Positions 1 through 8,783 of a stretch of 64,000 nucleotides of DNA are shown in pieces. Origin of the DNA: Thermogemmatispora onikobensis (GTDB lineage: Bacteria; Chloroflexota; Ktedonobacteria; Ktedonobacterales; Ktedonobacteraceae); contig NZ_BDGT01000030.1 of the NCBI RefSeq assembly GCF_001748285.1, forward strand, positions 1-64,000. The letters are read 5' to 3'. A program made the position numbers and the translations under genes. Under the pieces are notes generated by a model. The model ran no database searches and was not told the origin of the DNA. It saw only the letters and a program-made list of their open reading frames with translations. Positions within the stretch are counted from its first letter, which is position 1, and every line of letters begins with the position of its first letter.

Positions 1-128
<128 letters not shown>

Positions 129-340
129 GAAGATCTATCTGAAAGTCTCCTCTTCTGGAGACCCTCAATGGCATTCTGGTAAAGGCTAGCTGCCTGTATA
201 CCCAGGTTTCCGGTCGTCACTCAACTCAAAGCCTTATCACTCTTCAGTTGTTCAGGTACACCTGGCACTATGGCCATGTGATCCATCGAGCGCCCGGGGC
301 AGGTTTGGTGTTTGTTTCTGCGTTCCCGAGCGCAGTGGAG

Positions 341-369
341 ATGATAGCACTGTTTGGCACGGCTGTCAA
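341..369 (-). promoter_or_regulatory. rRNA operon promoter (sigma-70 type)
   Basis: Minus strand: TTGACA (364-369), 17-nt spacer, TATCAT (341-346). Transcription would start near 334, giving a leader of about 200 nt before mature 16S. The 130-340 leader has no coding potential. Confidence 0.8.
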
Positions 370-542
370 GGGGGTGAGGCGAGGAATTTGGAAAAAAATC
401 CGAAGGTCTTCCCTGCTGGGCCAGTGGACCATACCCAAGGCAGGCATATATTCATCAGGATGGTCGGTCGGCCAGGAGTGGGCAATTGCAGCTCTGCAGC
501 GAGCGCGCTACAACAAGAGGAGAGAGGGCCTGATCCTCTTTC

Positions 543-767
543 TCATCCCAGCTCATGCATGGCGTAGACCCAGAGGGGTAGACGATGCTCCCGTCCCTCG
601 CTTTCCCTGACCGGTCGTTGCTCACACTGATAGCTATGGAGAAACTGATGCAATTGCTGACTATGCTGACTGTCAAGGATATAGCGCCGCTCAGCGATTT
701 CAACGATCAACCCCTCGTGGCTGGTTCGAAAGACGAGTGGTCCCAGCACCAGGCTATCGCGCTCCAT
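543..767 (-). CDS. small hypothetical protein, 74 aa
   Basis: I do not recognise this protein. It reads as a plausible small soluble protein with a short beta/alpha segment in its first half (EGLIVEIAERRYILD, then a helix rich in Q, L and H). Such short proteins occur in Ktedonobacteria. A purine-rich GGAGG lies about 15 nt upstream of the ATG, further than ideal. It lies on the same strand as the rRNA, upstream of the rRNA promoter and downstream of the carbonic anhydrase. An overlapping plus-strand frame is less protein-like. It could be spurious. Confidence 0.4.
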   Translation of the reverse strand: MERDSLVLGPLVFRTSHEGLIVEIAERRYILDSQHSQQLHQFLHSYQCEQRPVRESEGREHRLPLWVYAMHELG

Positions 768-815
768 ACCGCTCTGTTTTTTCCTCCTCCTCAGCGTTCT
801 ATCCGTAGGTAGGGT

Positions 816-846
816 AGGCCCGCCGCTCGGGAGAGACAGCGGGCCT
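816..846 (-). terminator. hairpin after the carbonic anhydrase gene
   Basis: AGGCCCGC (816-823) pairs with GCGGGCCT (839-846), an 8-bp GC-rich stem directly after the stop codon of the minus-strand gene. There is no clear T-run, so it is a weak or factor-assisted terminator at best. Confidence 0.45.
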
Positions 847-847
847 G

Positions 848-1339
848 CTAGTGCACGGGCAAGAGTCGCCCGCTATGCACATCGTAAACGAATCCAATAA
901 TCTCGCTTTCTTTTAGAAGAAAAGGAGAAGAGCGGAGCAGGGCGATGTCATCGCGCACCGACTGCTCCAGATCTTTAAATGGTAAGAAGTCAATCCCAGA
1001 GGCGTCTGCGCCGAATTGCTCTTGCAGGCGTCGTTGCAGATCAGCGTTCTCGAAGGTGAGCATGCCACAGTCGGTGTGGTGAATCACCAGGATAGTTGTG
1101 GTCCCCAATAACTGTTGAGAAATGATGAGTGAGCGCAGGGCCTCCGCCGTGCGTCCCCCAGCGTTGCGAATGACGTGAGCGTCACCTTCCTCTAATCCCA
1201 GGATACGCGCCGGATCAATTCGCGCATCCATACAGGTGACAATCGCTAACCTCCTGGCTGGCGGCAGCGGTAGCTCCCCCTTCTGAAAGGTGGAGGCGTA
1301 ACGTTCGTTGGCCGCCAGCAGCTCCTCAATAAGTGACAT
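848..1339 (-). CDS. beta-class carbonic anhydrase
   Basis: Reversible hydration of CO2 to bicarbonate in the cytoplasm. The protein (163 aa) carries the beta-carbonic anhydrase zinc-site motifs: CMDARID (first Cys, with the Asp-Arg dyad), and HHTDCGM (His and second Cys). IRNAGG follows the first motif as in the short bacterial type often seen in Gram-positives. The ATG at 1339 has a good GGGAGGAG Shine-Dalgarno; an upstream in-frame start would put about 29 residues of non-homologous sequence on the N-terminus, so I reject it. It has its own promoter (1398-1426) and a palindrome in the leader. Bicarbonate supply could serve the CO2-using PurE or carboxylases, but that link is only inference. 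Confidence 0.88.
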   Translation of the reverse strand: MSLIEELLAANERYASTFQKGELPLPPARRLAIVTCMDARIDPARILGLEEGDAHVIRNAGGRTAEALRSLIISQQLLGTTTILVIHHTDCGMLTFENADLQRRLQEQFGADASGIDFLPFKDLEQSVRDDIALLRSSPFLLKESEIIGFVYDVHSGRLLPVH

Positions 1340-1367
1340 GGCTCCTCCCGCCGCAGCTATTGTTGAC

Positions 1368-1383
1368 TTAGTTGATCTACTAA
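1368..1383. promoter_or_regulatory. palindrome just downstream of the carbonic anhydrase promoter
   Basis: TTAGTTGATCTACTAA is an inverted repeat with one mismatched pair around a central GATC. It sits at about +8 to +23 of the predicted transcript, a position where a bound repressor would block transcription. The regulator is unknown. Confidence 0.4.
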
Positions 1384-1397
1384 AAGAACTTGCTCTG

Positions 1398-1426
1398 AGT
1401 ATAGGCCGGCAAGAGAGGACTGTCAA
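1398..1426 (-). promoter_or_regulatory. promoter of the carbonic anhydrase gene
   Basis: Minus strand: TTGACA (1421-1426), 17-nt spacer, TATACT (1398-1403), near consensus. Predicted start about 1391, about 50 nt before the ATG. Confidence 0.8.
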
Positions 1427-1447
1427 GAGATAGGCCCAAAAGGAGGA

Positions 1448-1885
1448 TCAGGGAGGCTGCTCCTCCGGGCCGGTTGTGAGTGGTGGCGTGAGAGGTGGGG
1501 GTGGTCCGCCGCGATCACGGGGTGGCTGCCCATCTTGTTCGAGATAGTAGCTGACTACCAGGGCTGCGCCCACTCCCAGAGGGATCAGGCCCGGTAGCAG
1601 CCAGGGACCGAGGTGAAAGGGGGCAGCAGTCAGAGTCGGAGGGAGCATGAAGCCCAGGGGATAGAGACCAAAAGTCAAGGCCAACCCAACCATCATGGTG
1701 ATGAGTCCCGCCCGTAAGGCTCGCCGGCTGCGATTGCGCCTCTGCAGGTTCTCCAGATCCAGGCCGCGGGCAATCAGCGCCATGCGCTCTCGATGGTCAA
1801 GATAGCGCAGCAGGACGATAAAGCCACAGAAGATTATCAGGGCCAGGAGCCAGCCCAAAAGGGCTGCCAGGACGTTCGATGACAT
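1448..1885 (-). CDS. small membrane protein, DUF6249-like
   Basis: A 145-aa integral membrane protein with three hydrophobic segments: an N-terminal helix right after the start, a second around residues 55-75 and a third around 90-115, ending in a proline-rich cytoplasmic tail. The basic stretch after the first helix (HRERMALIARGLD) resembles DUF6249 proteins, which are often adjacent to ECF sigma factors, as here. The ATG at 1885 is preceded by GAGGTCAG; the longer frame adds residues with no membrane character. Divergent from the sigma factor gene, with an AT-rich shared upstream region (about 1905-1935). The function is unknown. Confidence 0.6.
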   Translation of the reverse strand: MSSNVLAALLGWLLALIIFCGFIVLLRYLDHRERMALIARGLDLENLQRRNRSRRALRAGLITMMVGLALTFGLYPLGFMLPPTLTAAPFHLGPWLLPGLIPLGVGAALVVSYYLEQDGQPPRDRGGPPPPLTPPLTTGPEEQPP

Positions 1886-2022
1886 GCATCTGACCTCGTT
1901 ACTGTTGCCTCGCGTGTATAATATATAAGATAAGTCGGTTGAGAAAGGGTCCTGCACTACGAATTTGTTTCGTTCCTGGCCGAGCTTCGCTCTCCAGTCG
2001 TACCAGGCTTGATGCACAACCT

Positions 2023-2700
2023 ATGAACGAGGATCTGCTGCATTCCGCTCGCAGCCTGAATCTTCCCCTCTCCAGCGCTGCCCGCGCTCGCCTGGAGCAG
2101 GACGACGCTCAGCTCGTGAAAGCCAGCCAGCGTGGAGACCGCGAGGCTTTCGCTCTGCTCGTCCAACGCTACCAGCGACGCATCTTTAATATGATTCTGC
2201 GCATGCTGCAGGACTACGAGGAGGCTTGCGAGATCACACAGGAGGCCTTCCTGGCCGCCTGGCAGGGCCTGCCTACCTTCCGCGGCGAGGCCCGTTTCCC
2301 TACCTGGCTCTATCGCATCGCCTACAATTGTTGCCTGCGCCAGCTCGAACAGCGCAGACGCGATAAGGCCCTCCAGAACGCTATGCAGGAACAGCAGCTC
2401 CTGGATGAAGCCGGTGACCAGAGACGTCAGGCCGAGTCTACTCTCGAAGCCCGTGATCGCCTGGCTCTCGTTCGTGAACAACTGGAGGCGTTACCTACAA
2501 AGTACCGCATTGTTCTGGTGCTGCGACACCTGCAGGAAATGACCTATGAGGAGATGGCGGAGATTTTGATGATGCCGATCGGTACGATTAAAACTCATCT
2601 CTTCCGAGCCCGTAATCTGCTCAAGGAGCGCCTACAGGCTCTACAAGCCCAGCGCCAGGCGGATTCACAGAAAGCGGAGGTGACGAATGCGCTGCAGTGA
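2023..2700 (+). CDS. ECF (group IV) RNA polymerase sigma factor
   Basis: Directs RNA polymerase to a stress-type regulon. Region 2 is clear (FALLVQRYQRRIFNMILR, then DYEEACEITQEAFLAAW, and the -10 recognition helix around TWLYRIAYN), as is region 4 (LPTKYRIVLVLRHLQEMTYEE, then GTIKTHLFRARNLLKE, the -35 helix-turn-helix). There is no region 1 or 3. I chose the ATG at 2023 because the conserved core starts about 30 residues later; a longer frame opens at 1939. The anti-sigma gene overlaps the 3' end by 14 bp, so the two are translationally coupled. A TATAAT at 1917-1922 is a possible -10. Confidence 0.88.
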   Translation: MNEDLLHSARSLNLPLSSAARARLEQDDAQLVKASQRGDREAFALLVQRYQRRIFNMILRMLQDYEEACEITQEAFLAAWQGLPTFRGEARFPTWLYRIAYNCCLRQLEQRRRDKALQNAMQEQQLLDEAGDQRRQAESTLEARDRLALVREQLEALPTKYRIVLVLRHLQEMTYEEMAEILMMPIGTIKTHLFRARNLLKERLQALQAQRQADSQKAEVTNALQ

Positions 2701-3238
2701 GGCTGCCTCTCAGCTTCAGCTCTATCTCGATGGGCGTTTGCCTGGCGAGCGCCTGCCGGCTCTGGAGAGCCATCTGGCGCGTTGCTCACACTGCCGCGCT
2801 GAGCTGGAGCTGCTTGAGGAGGTTGTGCACCATCTGGAGAGTTTTCAGCTGGTTCCTGAGCCAGAGGATCTCTCTCAGCGGATTATGGAGCGCGTTGCTC
2901 TGACCCCGCAGCAACAGCCTGCCTCGATCTTTGCCCAGCTGCGCCCTTCTCCCGGCGAGCTGCTGGCCGCCGCATTGTTGGCAACAATCGCTTCCCTGGG
3001 TAGCCTGCTGACTCAGCCAGCTGTTCTTCGTTTGCTCCCGCTGGAGGGTAGCCCGCTGATCGGTCTCCTGGCCTCCTTCACCCATCTACTGCAATCGATG
3101 GATGCGACGACACTGATGCTGGTCTGCTGGGTAATGGGCACGTTCATCGGCATCTGCATCACGCTGCTGGTAGCTGGAGAGGAGCTGCGTTCACGCTGGC
3201 TGCGCGCCGTTTGGGAACGCCTGCCTGTCCTGCACTGA
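2687..3238 (+). CDS. anti-sigma factor with zinc-finger domain, membrane anchored
   Basis: The 183-aa protein begins with an anti-sigma zinc-finger fold carrying HLARCSHC (His-x3-Cys-x2-Cys, about residues 29-36), the ZAS motif that holds an ECF sigma factor inactive. Two hydrophobic segments follow, around residues 88-115 and 140-165, so the protein is anchored in the membrane. A strong GCGGAGG Shine-Dalgarno lies in the end of the sigma gene. The likely partner is the sigma factor it overlaps. Signal and release mechanism are not visible. Confidence 0.82.
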   Translation: MRCSEAASQLQLYLDGRLPGERLPALESHLARCSHCRAELELLEEVVHHLESFQLVPEPEDLSQRIMERVALTPQQQPASIFAQLRPSPGELLAAALLATIASLGSLLTQPAVLRLLPLEGSPLIGLLASFTHLLQSMDATTLMLVCWVMGTFIGICITLLVAGEELRSRWLRAVWERLPVLH

Positions 3239-3564
3239 GCTCGTTGCTCAGTTGGGCAGGACAGACCCAAACGCTGCCTGCCCTCCCGCTCTTCTTTCCC
3301 TTCCTCGATCCGTGCAGATGGTAGCTCGCTCGCGCCTGGTCCGCCCAGCTCTGGCGGAATATGTCCCTCTGCCTCTGATTTCTGCCACTCGCTCACTGCC
3401 CCTCTGGCCTGAGCCACTCCCGCTCCTGCCGTGCTTCCGCCGCTGTGGGTCGCTCTCCCTGATCCTCCTGCGTGGCGCGCTGGTCGGTCGAGGAATGCCG
3501 CACTCTGACTGGGATCGCGCTTGCGCCGCCTGTCGGAGGGTCAGCTCCTGGCAGCACAACACAC
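3239..3564. other. gene-free interval between anti-sigma gene and tRNA terminator
   Basis: About 325 bp. A short inverted repeat (CTGAGC, 5-nt loop, GCTCAG) right after the anti-sigma stop may help end that transcript. The remaining open frames on both strands have no protein-like composition or ribosome-binding site. I see nothing else. Confidence 0.5.
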
Positions 3565-3597
3565 AAAAAGAGGCACTGGTTTTTCAACCAGTGCCTC
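3565..3597 (-). terminator. rho-independent terminator of tRNA-Pro
   Basis: A 12-bp perfect stem (GAGGCACTGGTT at 3570-3581 with AACCAGTGCCTC at 3586-3597), 4-nt loop, followed on the minus strand by CTTTTTGTG. It lies 7 nt past the tRNA. Confidence 0.88.
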
Positions 3598-3601
3598 GCC
3601 A

Positions 3602-3677
<76 letters not shown>

Positions 3678-3691
3678 CCATTGACAACTGC

Positions 3692-3721
3692 AGTATAGCA
3701 GAATGGCTTTTCCTTTGTCAA
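3692..3721 (-). promoter_or_regulatory. promoter of tRNA-Pro
   Basis: Minus strand: TTGACA (3716-3721), 18-nt spacer, TATACT (3692-3697), about 15 nt before the tRNA. Confidence 0.78.
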
Positions 3722-3797
3722 GCCCTGGTCCGCTCGCCCGGTAGGGCCTCCTTGCCTGCTCAAGGCTGGCTGAGCTGCCCGGTCAGGAAGTCAGGCA

Positions 3798-6700
3798 TCA
3801 GGCGTCAAGCGCCTGGACCGTAATGGCCTCGCGCCCGAGCAGTTCCTCAAGTTTTGCATGCAGCTCTGGCGAATAATGCATCGTGTTATCGCGTGGACGC
3901 AGGCGTACCCGCCAATGGCCGTTTTCGATGATCAGCTCATAGCGGTCGCGCCCGGGCCGTTCCTGAATGTAGCGGTAGAGGTCCTGCAACTTGATGAGGT
4001 CGTCGGAGACAGCGCGCTCGCTCTCGCCGCCGGTGCGGAAGCGCAGGCAGACCTGATGACGGCGGCGATTCAGCTCCTCCTCGGCGGCCTGCAGCGGCTC
4101 GATTTCGTCGCAGATCAGCGTTGGCTCATCGCGACGCAGCTGCACCTTGCCACGCATGAGGACTACCGCCTCTTCAACCCAGCGATCTGCGGTACGCTCG
4201 TAGACACGCGGGAAGACCGTTACTTCGACCGTTCCTGTCAGGTCCTCCAGCTTCGCCACGCACATGGTCTCGCCTTTCTTGGTGGTAATGCGCCGCGCCT
4301 CTAGAATGGTGCCGCCGAGCGTCACTTCCTGGTTCTCCAGTTCTTCGCTGAGCTGGCTGGTGGTATGGGTGGTGCGCTTGCTCAGCAAATCGCTGATGTA
4401 GGCCAGGGGATGGCGGGAAATATAGGCGCCCAGTAGCTCCTTTTCCCAGTTGAGCAGCTGCTTGCGTGGGATTTCGGGTGTTTCAGGATTGAGGCGAAAG
4501 GCGAAACTTTGCTCCAGGCTCAGGCTTTCGCCGAAGAGGCTGACCAGCCCTTTTTCACGGGCAGCGCGCTCGCTCTTGCCGATCTGCATGGCCCGCTCGA
4601 CGCCATCGAGGAGCTGATGGCGTTTGCCATCGCCCAGGCTATCCATCGCTCCGGCTTTGATGAGCGTTTCGATCACGGCCCGGGTCACTGTGCGTGGGTC
4701 GACGCGGATGCAGAAGTCGGCCAGGTCGCGGAAGGGACCACCCTCAGCCCGGGCTTTGAGGATCTCTTCGATAGGGCCTTCGCCGATGCCTTTGATGGCC
4801 AATAGACCAAAGCGGACGCCGCCGTTTTCGACAGTAAAGCCCTTTTGGCTGGCATTGACGTCCGGCCCCCAGACGGGAACGCCAAGGCGCTTGCACTCGG
4901 CTACGGCGTTGGCGATTTTCTTGGCATCTGCCGCCTCCGTGGTCATGGTGGCTGCCATGAATTCTGCGGGGTAGTTGGCCTTGAGGTAGGCGGTATAGTA
5001 CGCCACAACTGCGTAGCTGGCGGCGTGCGCTTTGTTGAAGCCGTAGCCCCCAAAGGGCAGGATCAGCTCAAAGAGCTGTTCGGCTACTTCACGCTTCATG
5101 CCGTTTTTGAGACAGCCCTCCACGAAGTCGCCCTTGTAGCTCTCGACTTCGTCCATCTTCTTCTTGCTGAGAGCCTTGCGGAACTTGTTGACCTTGCCCC
5201 ACGAGAAACCAGCCAGGTTGACGGCAATCTGCAGCACCTGGTCCTGATAGACGATGACTCCATAGGACTCTTCTAGCCACTCTTTGAGGCGTGGATCAAG
5301 GTAGCTGACCTGCTTCCTGCCATGCTTGGCGGCGATGAAGTCGGGAATGCTATCCATCGGCCCGGGACGATAGAGGGCCACCATGGCGGTGATGTCTTCG
5401 ATGCAGGTCGGCTTGAGCTGCTTGATGTACTCGCGCATCTTGGCACCCTCAAGCTGGAAGATGCCTGTGGTCTCTCCTTCAGCCAGTAGGGCGAAGGCGC
5501 GGGCGCGCTTCTCGTTCAGCTCACGACTGCGCTCGTCGATCTCGGGCAGAGGATCAAGCGGCAGCTGCTCCAGGATCACCTCCTCACCGCGCGACTGCTT
5601 GATGAACTTGAGGGTGTTGTCCAGAATGGTCAGGTTGGAGAGGCCCAGGAAGTCGAATTTGATCAGGCCCAGCTCTTCCAGGTGAACCTGCTCGTACTGA
5701 GTCTTCCAACCCTGCGAGGGATCTTTCGGGTTAATGGCCTGCAAGGGCACGAAGTGCTCCAGCGGCTCGTTGGCAATGATGACGCCAGCAGCGTGGACAC
5801 CGGTGCCGCGAACCGACCCTTCAAGGGCCATCGCCTGATCGAGCAGCTCATGTGCCGTGGGACTCTGGTCATAGAGGGCGTGCAGCTCACGGACGCCGTC
5901 AACAGCGCTGCGCAGTGTGACCTTGGGACCTGCCGGGATCAGACGGGCAATGCGATCACCTAACTCCTGCTGCCCCATGACACGCGCAACGTCGCGCACC
6001 GAGTTTTTGGCGGCCATCGTCATGAAGGTGACCATCTGAGCGACACACTCCTGCCCGTACTTGCGCGCTACGTAGTCGATGACCTCAGCACGCCGGTCAT
6101 CGGGAAAGTCCATATCGATATCAGGCATGTCCGAGCGCTCGGGATTGAGGAAGCGCTCAAAGAGCAACTGGTAGCGCAGTGGATCTACGTTCGTGATGCC
6201 GAGCACGTAGGCCAGCAGGCTGCCCGCCGCCGAGCCACGCGCCGAGCAACGGATGCCGTGCTGGCGCGCGTAGTTCACGAAGTCCCACTCGATGAGGAAA
6301 TAAGGAACAAAGCCTTTCTGGACAATCAGGTTGAACTCGTAGTCAAGCTGCTGCTTGATGCGCTCGGTCATCTCGCCGAAGCGCTCCTTGACACCTTGCA
6401 GACAGAGATGATAGAGATAGGCTTCCTGAGAGGGGAATTCGGGGGGAATGGCATAGGCCGGCAGCGAGGCTTTGTACGCCAGAGGATCAACCTCGCAGGA
6501 TTCGGCAAGACGCACCGTGTTCAGCAGCGCTTCCGGCAGATCAGGAAAGAGCTGCAGCATCTCCTCGGGACTGCGTAAGTAGAATTCGTGGCTCTCGAAT
6601 TTGAAGCGCCGCGGATCGCTCAGCTGGCTCTGAGTCTGGACGCAGAGAAGCACCTCATGGGTGTGAGCATCCTCGGCATTGACATAGTGCAGGTCGTTGG

Positions 6701-7316
6701 TGGCAATCAGAGGTACGCCTAGCTCGCGATGAAGCTCGTAGAGGCGCTTATTGACGATCTCTTGCTCGGGATAGCCAGAGTGCTCCTGGATTTCGAAATA
6801 AAAGTTCTCTGGACCAAAGACATCTTGATACCAGCGAATGACTTTGCGCGCCTCGTCAATCTTGTCATGGATGAGAAGCTGCGGGATCTCGCCCCCCAGA
6901 CAGGAGGAGGTGGCGATCAGACCCTCACCGTATTGCTCCAGACAGCGACGGTCGATGCGCGGTTTGTTGAGATGCACCCCTTCGGTGTTGGCAATGGTGG
7001 TCAGCTTCATTAAGTTGCGGTAGCCCGTATAATTCTTCGCCAGGAGCAATAAATGGTTATAATCTTCTTTATAGCGCTTGGTGCGATCATGAAGATCTTC
7101 AGTCAAATAGGCTTCGACACCGATAACAGGGTGAATACCTTCGTTTTTGCAGGCTTTATAGAACTCGATGGCCCCATACATGACGCCGTGGTCGGTAATG
7201 GCCAGATGCTTCATGCCTAGCTCTTTTGTGCGCTTGACCAGGGCGTTGATGCGGCTGAGGCCATCGAGTAGGGAGTACTCCGTATGGACGTGCAGATGGG
7301 CAAAGTCGGGAGCCAT
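3798..7316 (-). CDS. dnaE: DNA polymerase III subunit alpha
   Basis: Catalytic subunit of the replicative DNA polymerase, 1172 aa, a normal length for the DnaE1 class. The N-terminal PHP domain keeps its metal ligands (HLHVHTEYS near residue 8, AITDHGVMYG near 40, TNDLHY near 205). The C-family polymerase active site is PDIDMDFPDDRR near residue 400. A helix-hairpin-helix region follows, and an OB fold lies around residues 985-1065 (EVTLGGTILEARR). There is no intein or frameshift. The ATG at 7316 has a GGAGG about 13 nt upstream. Monocistronic, convergent with nothing, and divergent from the LacI gene. Confidence 0.97.
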   Translation of the reverse strand: MAPDFAHLHVHTEYSLLDGLSRINALVKRTKELGMKHLAITDHGVMYGAIEFYKACKNEGIHPVIGVEAYLTEDLHDRTKRYKEDYNHLLLLAKNYTGYRNLMKLTTIANTEGVHLNKPRIDRRCLEQYGEGLIATSSCLGGEIPQLLIHDKIDEARKVIRWYQDVFGPENFYFEIQEHSGYPEQEIVNKRLYELHRELGVPLIATNDLHYVNAEDAHTHEVLLCVQTQSQLSDPRRFKFESHEFYLRSPEEMLQLFPDLPEALLNTVRLAESCEVDPLAYKASLPAYAIPPEFPSQEAYLYHLCLQGVKERFGEMTERIKQQLDYEFNLIVQKGFVPYFLIEWDFVNYARQHGIRCSARGSAAGSLLAYVLGITNVDPLRYQLLFERFLNPERSDMPDIDMDFPDDRRAEVIDYVARKYGQECVAQMVTFMTMAAKNSVRDVARVMGQQELGDRIARLIPAGPKVTLRSAVDGVRELHALYDQSPTAHELLDQAMALEGSVRGTGVHAAGVIIANEPLEHFVPLQAINPKDPSQGWKTQYEQVHLEELGLIKFDFLGLSNLTILDNTLKFIKQSRGEEVILEQLPLDPLPEIDERSRELNEKRARAFALLAEGETTGIFQLEGAKMREYIKQLKPTCIEDITAMVALYRPGPMDSIPDFIAAKHGRKQVSYLDPRLKEWLEESYGVIVYQDQVLQIAVNLAGFSWGKVNKFRKALSKKKMDEVESYKGDFVEGCLKNGMKREVAEQLFELILPFGGYGFNKAHAASYAVVAYYTAYLKANYPAEFMAATMTTEAADAKKIANAVAECKRLGVPVWGPDVNASQKGFTVENGGVRFGLLAIKGIGEGPIEEILKARAEGGPFRDLADFCIRVDPRTVTRAVIETLIKAGAMDSLGDGKRHQLLDGVERAMQIGKSERAAREKGLVSLFGESLSLEQSFAFRLNPETPEIPRKQLLNWEKELLGAYISRHPLAYISDLLSKRTTHTTSQLSEELENQEVTLGGTILEARRITTKKGETMCVAKLEDLTGTVEVTVFPRVYERTADRWVEEAVVLMRGKVQLRRDEPTLICDEIEPLQAAEEELNRRRHQVCLRFRTGGESERAVSDDLIKLQDLYRYIQERPGRDRYELIIENGHWRVRLRPRDNTMHYSPELHAKLEELLGREAITVQALDA

Positions 7317-7453
7317 GGCTGAATATTTGCCTCCGCCGAAAGAATTTCCAGTACTTCAGGATAGAAGGCGCTATCTGCCCTGTCAATGTGACCATCGGCC
7401 TATGACCTGCACCCGCCCGCCACCTGCTGCCTGCCGACTACGGTCCTGTCCCC

Positions 7454-7482
7454 TTGACACAGCAAGCGTTCGTTATTACACT
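7454..7482 (+). promoter_or_regulatory. promoter of the LacI-family regulator gene
   Basis: TTGACA (7454-7459), 17-nt spacer, TACACT (7477-7482). Predicted transcription start about 7489, immediately before the triple operator. Confidence 0.75.
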
Positions 7483-7489
7483 TTACCTT

Positions 7490-7525
7490 GTAACCGGTTA
7501 CGATACCGGTATCGTAACCGGTAAC
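7490..7525. promoter_or_regulatory. three abutting 12-bp palindromic operators
   Basis: Three palindromes with central ACCGGT lie end to end: GTAACCGGTTAC (7490-7501), GATACCGGTATC (7502-7513) and GTAACCGGTAAC (7514-7525; one mismatched pair). The whole 36 bp is itself nearly palindromic about the middle site. The central CG dyad is typical of LacI/GalR operators. The position at the start of transcription predicts strong autorepression of the downstream gene. Confidence 0.8.
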
Positions 7526-7581
7526 GTCTAGAAGGCGACAGCATGGCAGAGGTTGCATGCAAGACGCAGTGAGGCAGGAGC

Positions 7582-8730
7582 ATGAGCACGCGCATGACGA
7601 TCAGCGATATCGCCCGCCTGGCTGGTGTCTCCAAGGCCACGGTCTCGCGGGTCCTCAACCACAAGCCGGACGTTGATCCGGTGACGCGCGAGCGCATCTT
7701 GCGCATTATGGAAGAACATAATTTTGTGCCGAGCGTGACCGCCTCGGGCCTGGCTGCCGGCAAGGGCCACCTGATCGGGGTTCTGGTGCCGGCCCTCACC
7801 TGGCCGCTGATCCCTGACATCATGCGAGGCATTGCCGAGGTTGTTGAAGAGACCAGCTATGAGCTGGTGCTCTATAGTATTAAGAGCAGCAACCACGAGC
7901 GCGACCGCAGCGACGTCATTAACCGCATTCTGGCGAATCGCCTGATCGCAGGATTGCTGGCGATTTTCCCGGGTCAGTCCGCACGCTACCTGCCTGCACT
8001 GCAGCGGCAGGGCCTGCCTGTGGTCTTGCTCGATGATCAGGGACTGCCGCCCGAGCAGCTTCCGTGGATCACAGCGGATAATCGCGCCGGTGCTTATGCG
8101 GCGACCCGTCATCTGATTGAGCTGGGCCATCGGCGCATCGCTCATATTCAAGGACCGCTCAAGTATCAGGTTTCGCGCGAGCGCTTCCAGGGCTATTGCG
8201 AGGCTCTCCAGGACCATGATATTCCGTTGGAACCGTCGCTGATCCTGCAGGGCGATTTTATGCCCCCTGGAGGCCGGGCCTGCGCCTGCCAGTTCTTCGC
8301 TATGCCGGAGCGGAGCCGCCCAACGGCCATCTTCGCCGCCAGCGATCTGATGGCTTATGGTGTCATGGGAGCCGCCGAGGAGTTTGGCCTACGCATCCCG
8401 GAAGATGTCTCGCTGGTTGGCTTCGATGATATCTCCTCGTCTGGCCATATGCGCCCACCTTTGACTACCGTGCGCCAGCCCCTGGCGGAGATGGGCCGCT
8501 GCGCGCTAGAGCTGCTGCTGTCGCTCTTAGAGACCCCTGACCGCCCTGGGGTTGCTCTGCTACGCGCTTCGCCGCTGTTGGCGCACTTTGCTGGCTCGTC
8601 GCTCCCGCAGTCGCAATCAGCAATGACCACCGCTACGCTGGAGAGCGCGGAGCCGGTGCGCCTCCGTCTGGCAACAACGCTGGTGGTGCGAGCGACAACG
8701 GCTCCCCCTCCTTGCTACGCCCGCTTGTAG
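7582..8730 (+). CDS. LacI/GalR-family transcriptional repressor
   Basis: The 382-aa protein starts with the family's helix-turn-helix and hinge ([20 protein letters not shown] at residues 6-25), followed by a periplasmic-binding-protein-like effector domain (GVLVP at about residue 65; [29 protein letters not shown] near 257-285), as in sugar-responsive regulators. A 45-residue tail rich in A and T follows the usual end. The start is the ATG at 7582 after GGCAGGAG. The operators just upstream suggest that it represses itself. No sugar gene lies next to it, so its effector and other targets are unknown. Confidence 0.93.
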   Translation: MSTRMTISDIARLAGVSKATVSRVLNHKPDVDPVTRERILRIMEEHNFVPSVTASGLAAGKGHLIGVLVPALTWPLIPDIMRGIAEVVEETSYELVLYSIKSSNHERDRSDVINRILANRLIAGLLAIFPGQSARYLPALQRQGLPVVLLDDQGLPPEQLPWITADNRAGAYAATRHLIELGHRRIAHIQGPLKYQVSRERFQGYCEALQDHDIPLEPSLILQGDFMPPGGRACACQFFAMPERSRPTAIFAASDLMAYGVMGAAEEFGLRIPEDVSLVGFDDISSSGHMRPPLTTVRQPLAEMGRCALELLLSLLETPDRPGVALLRASPLLAHFAGSSLPQSQSAMTTATLESAEPVRLRLATTLVVRATTAPPPCYARL

Positions 8731-8783
8731 TCCAAGACAGATCTGTCGTGGCGATCTCGCTGCCGGCGGGTGCAGCAGCGAGA

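Noticed and set aside
248-610. 120-codon frame upstream of 16S rRNA
   Set aside because: It covers the rRNA promoter and leader, and has no ribosome-binding site or domain.
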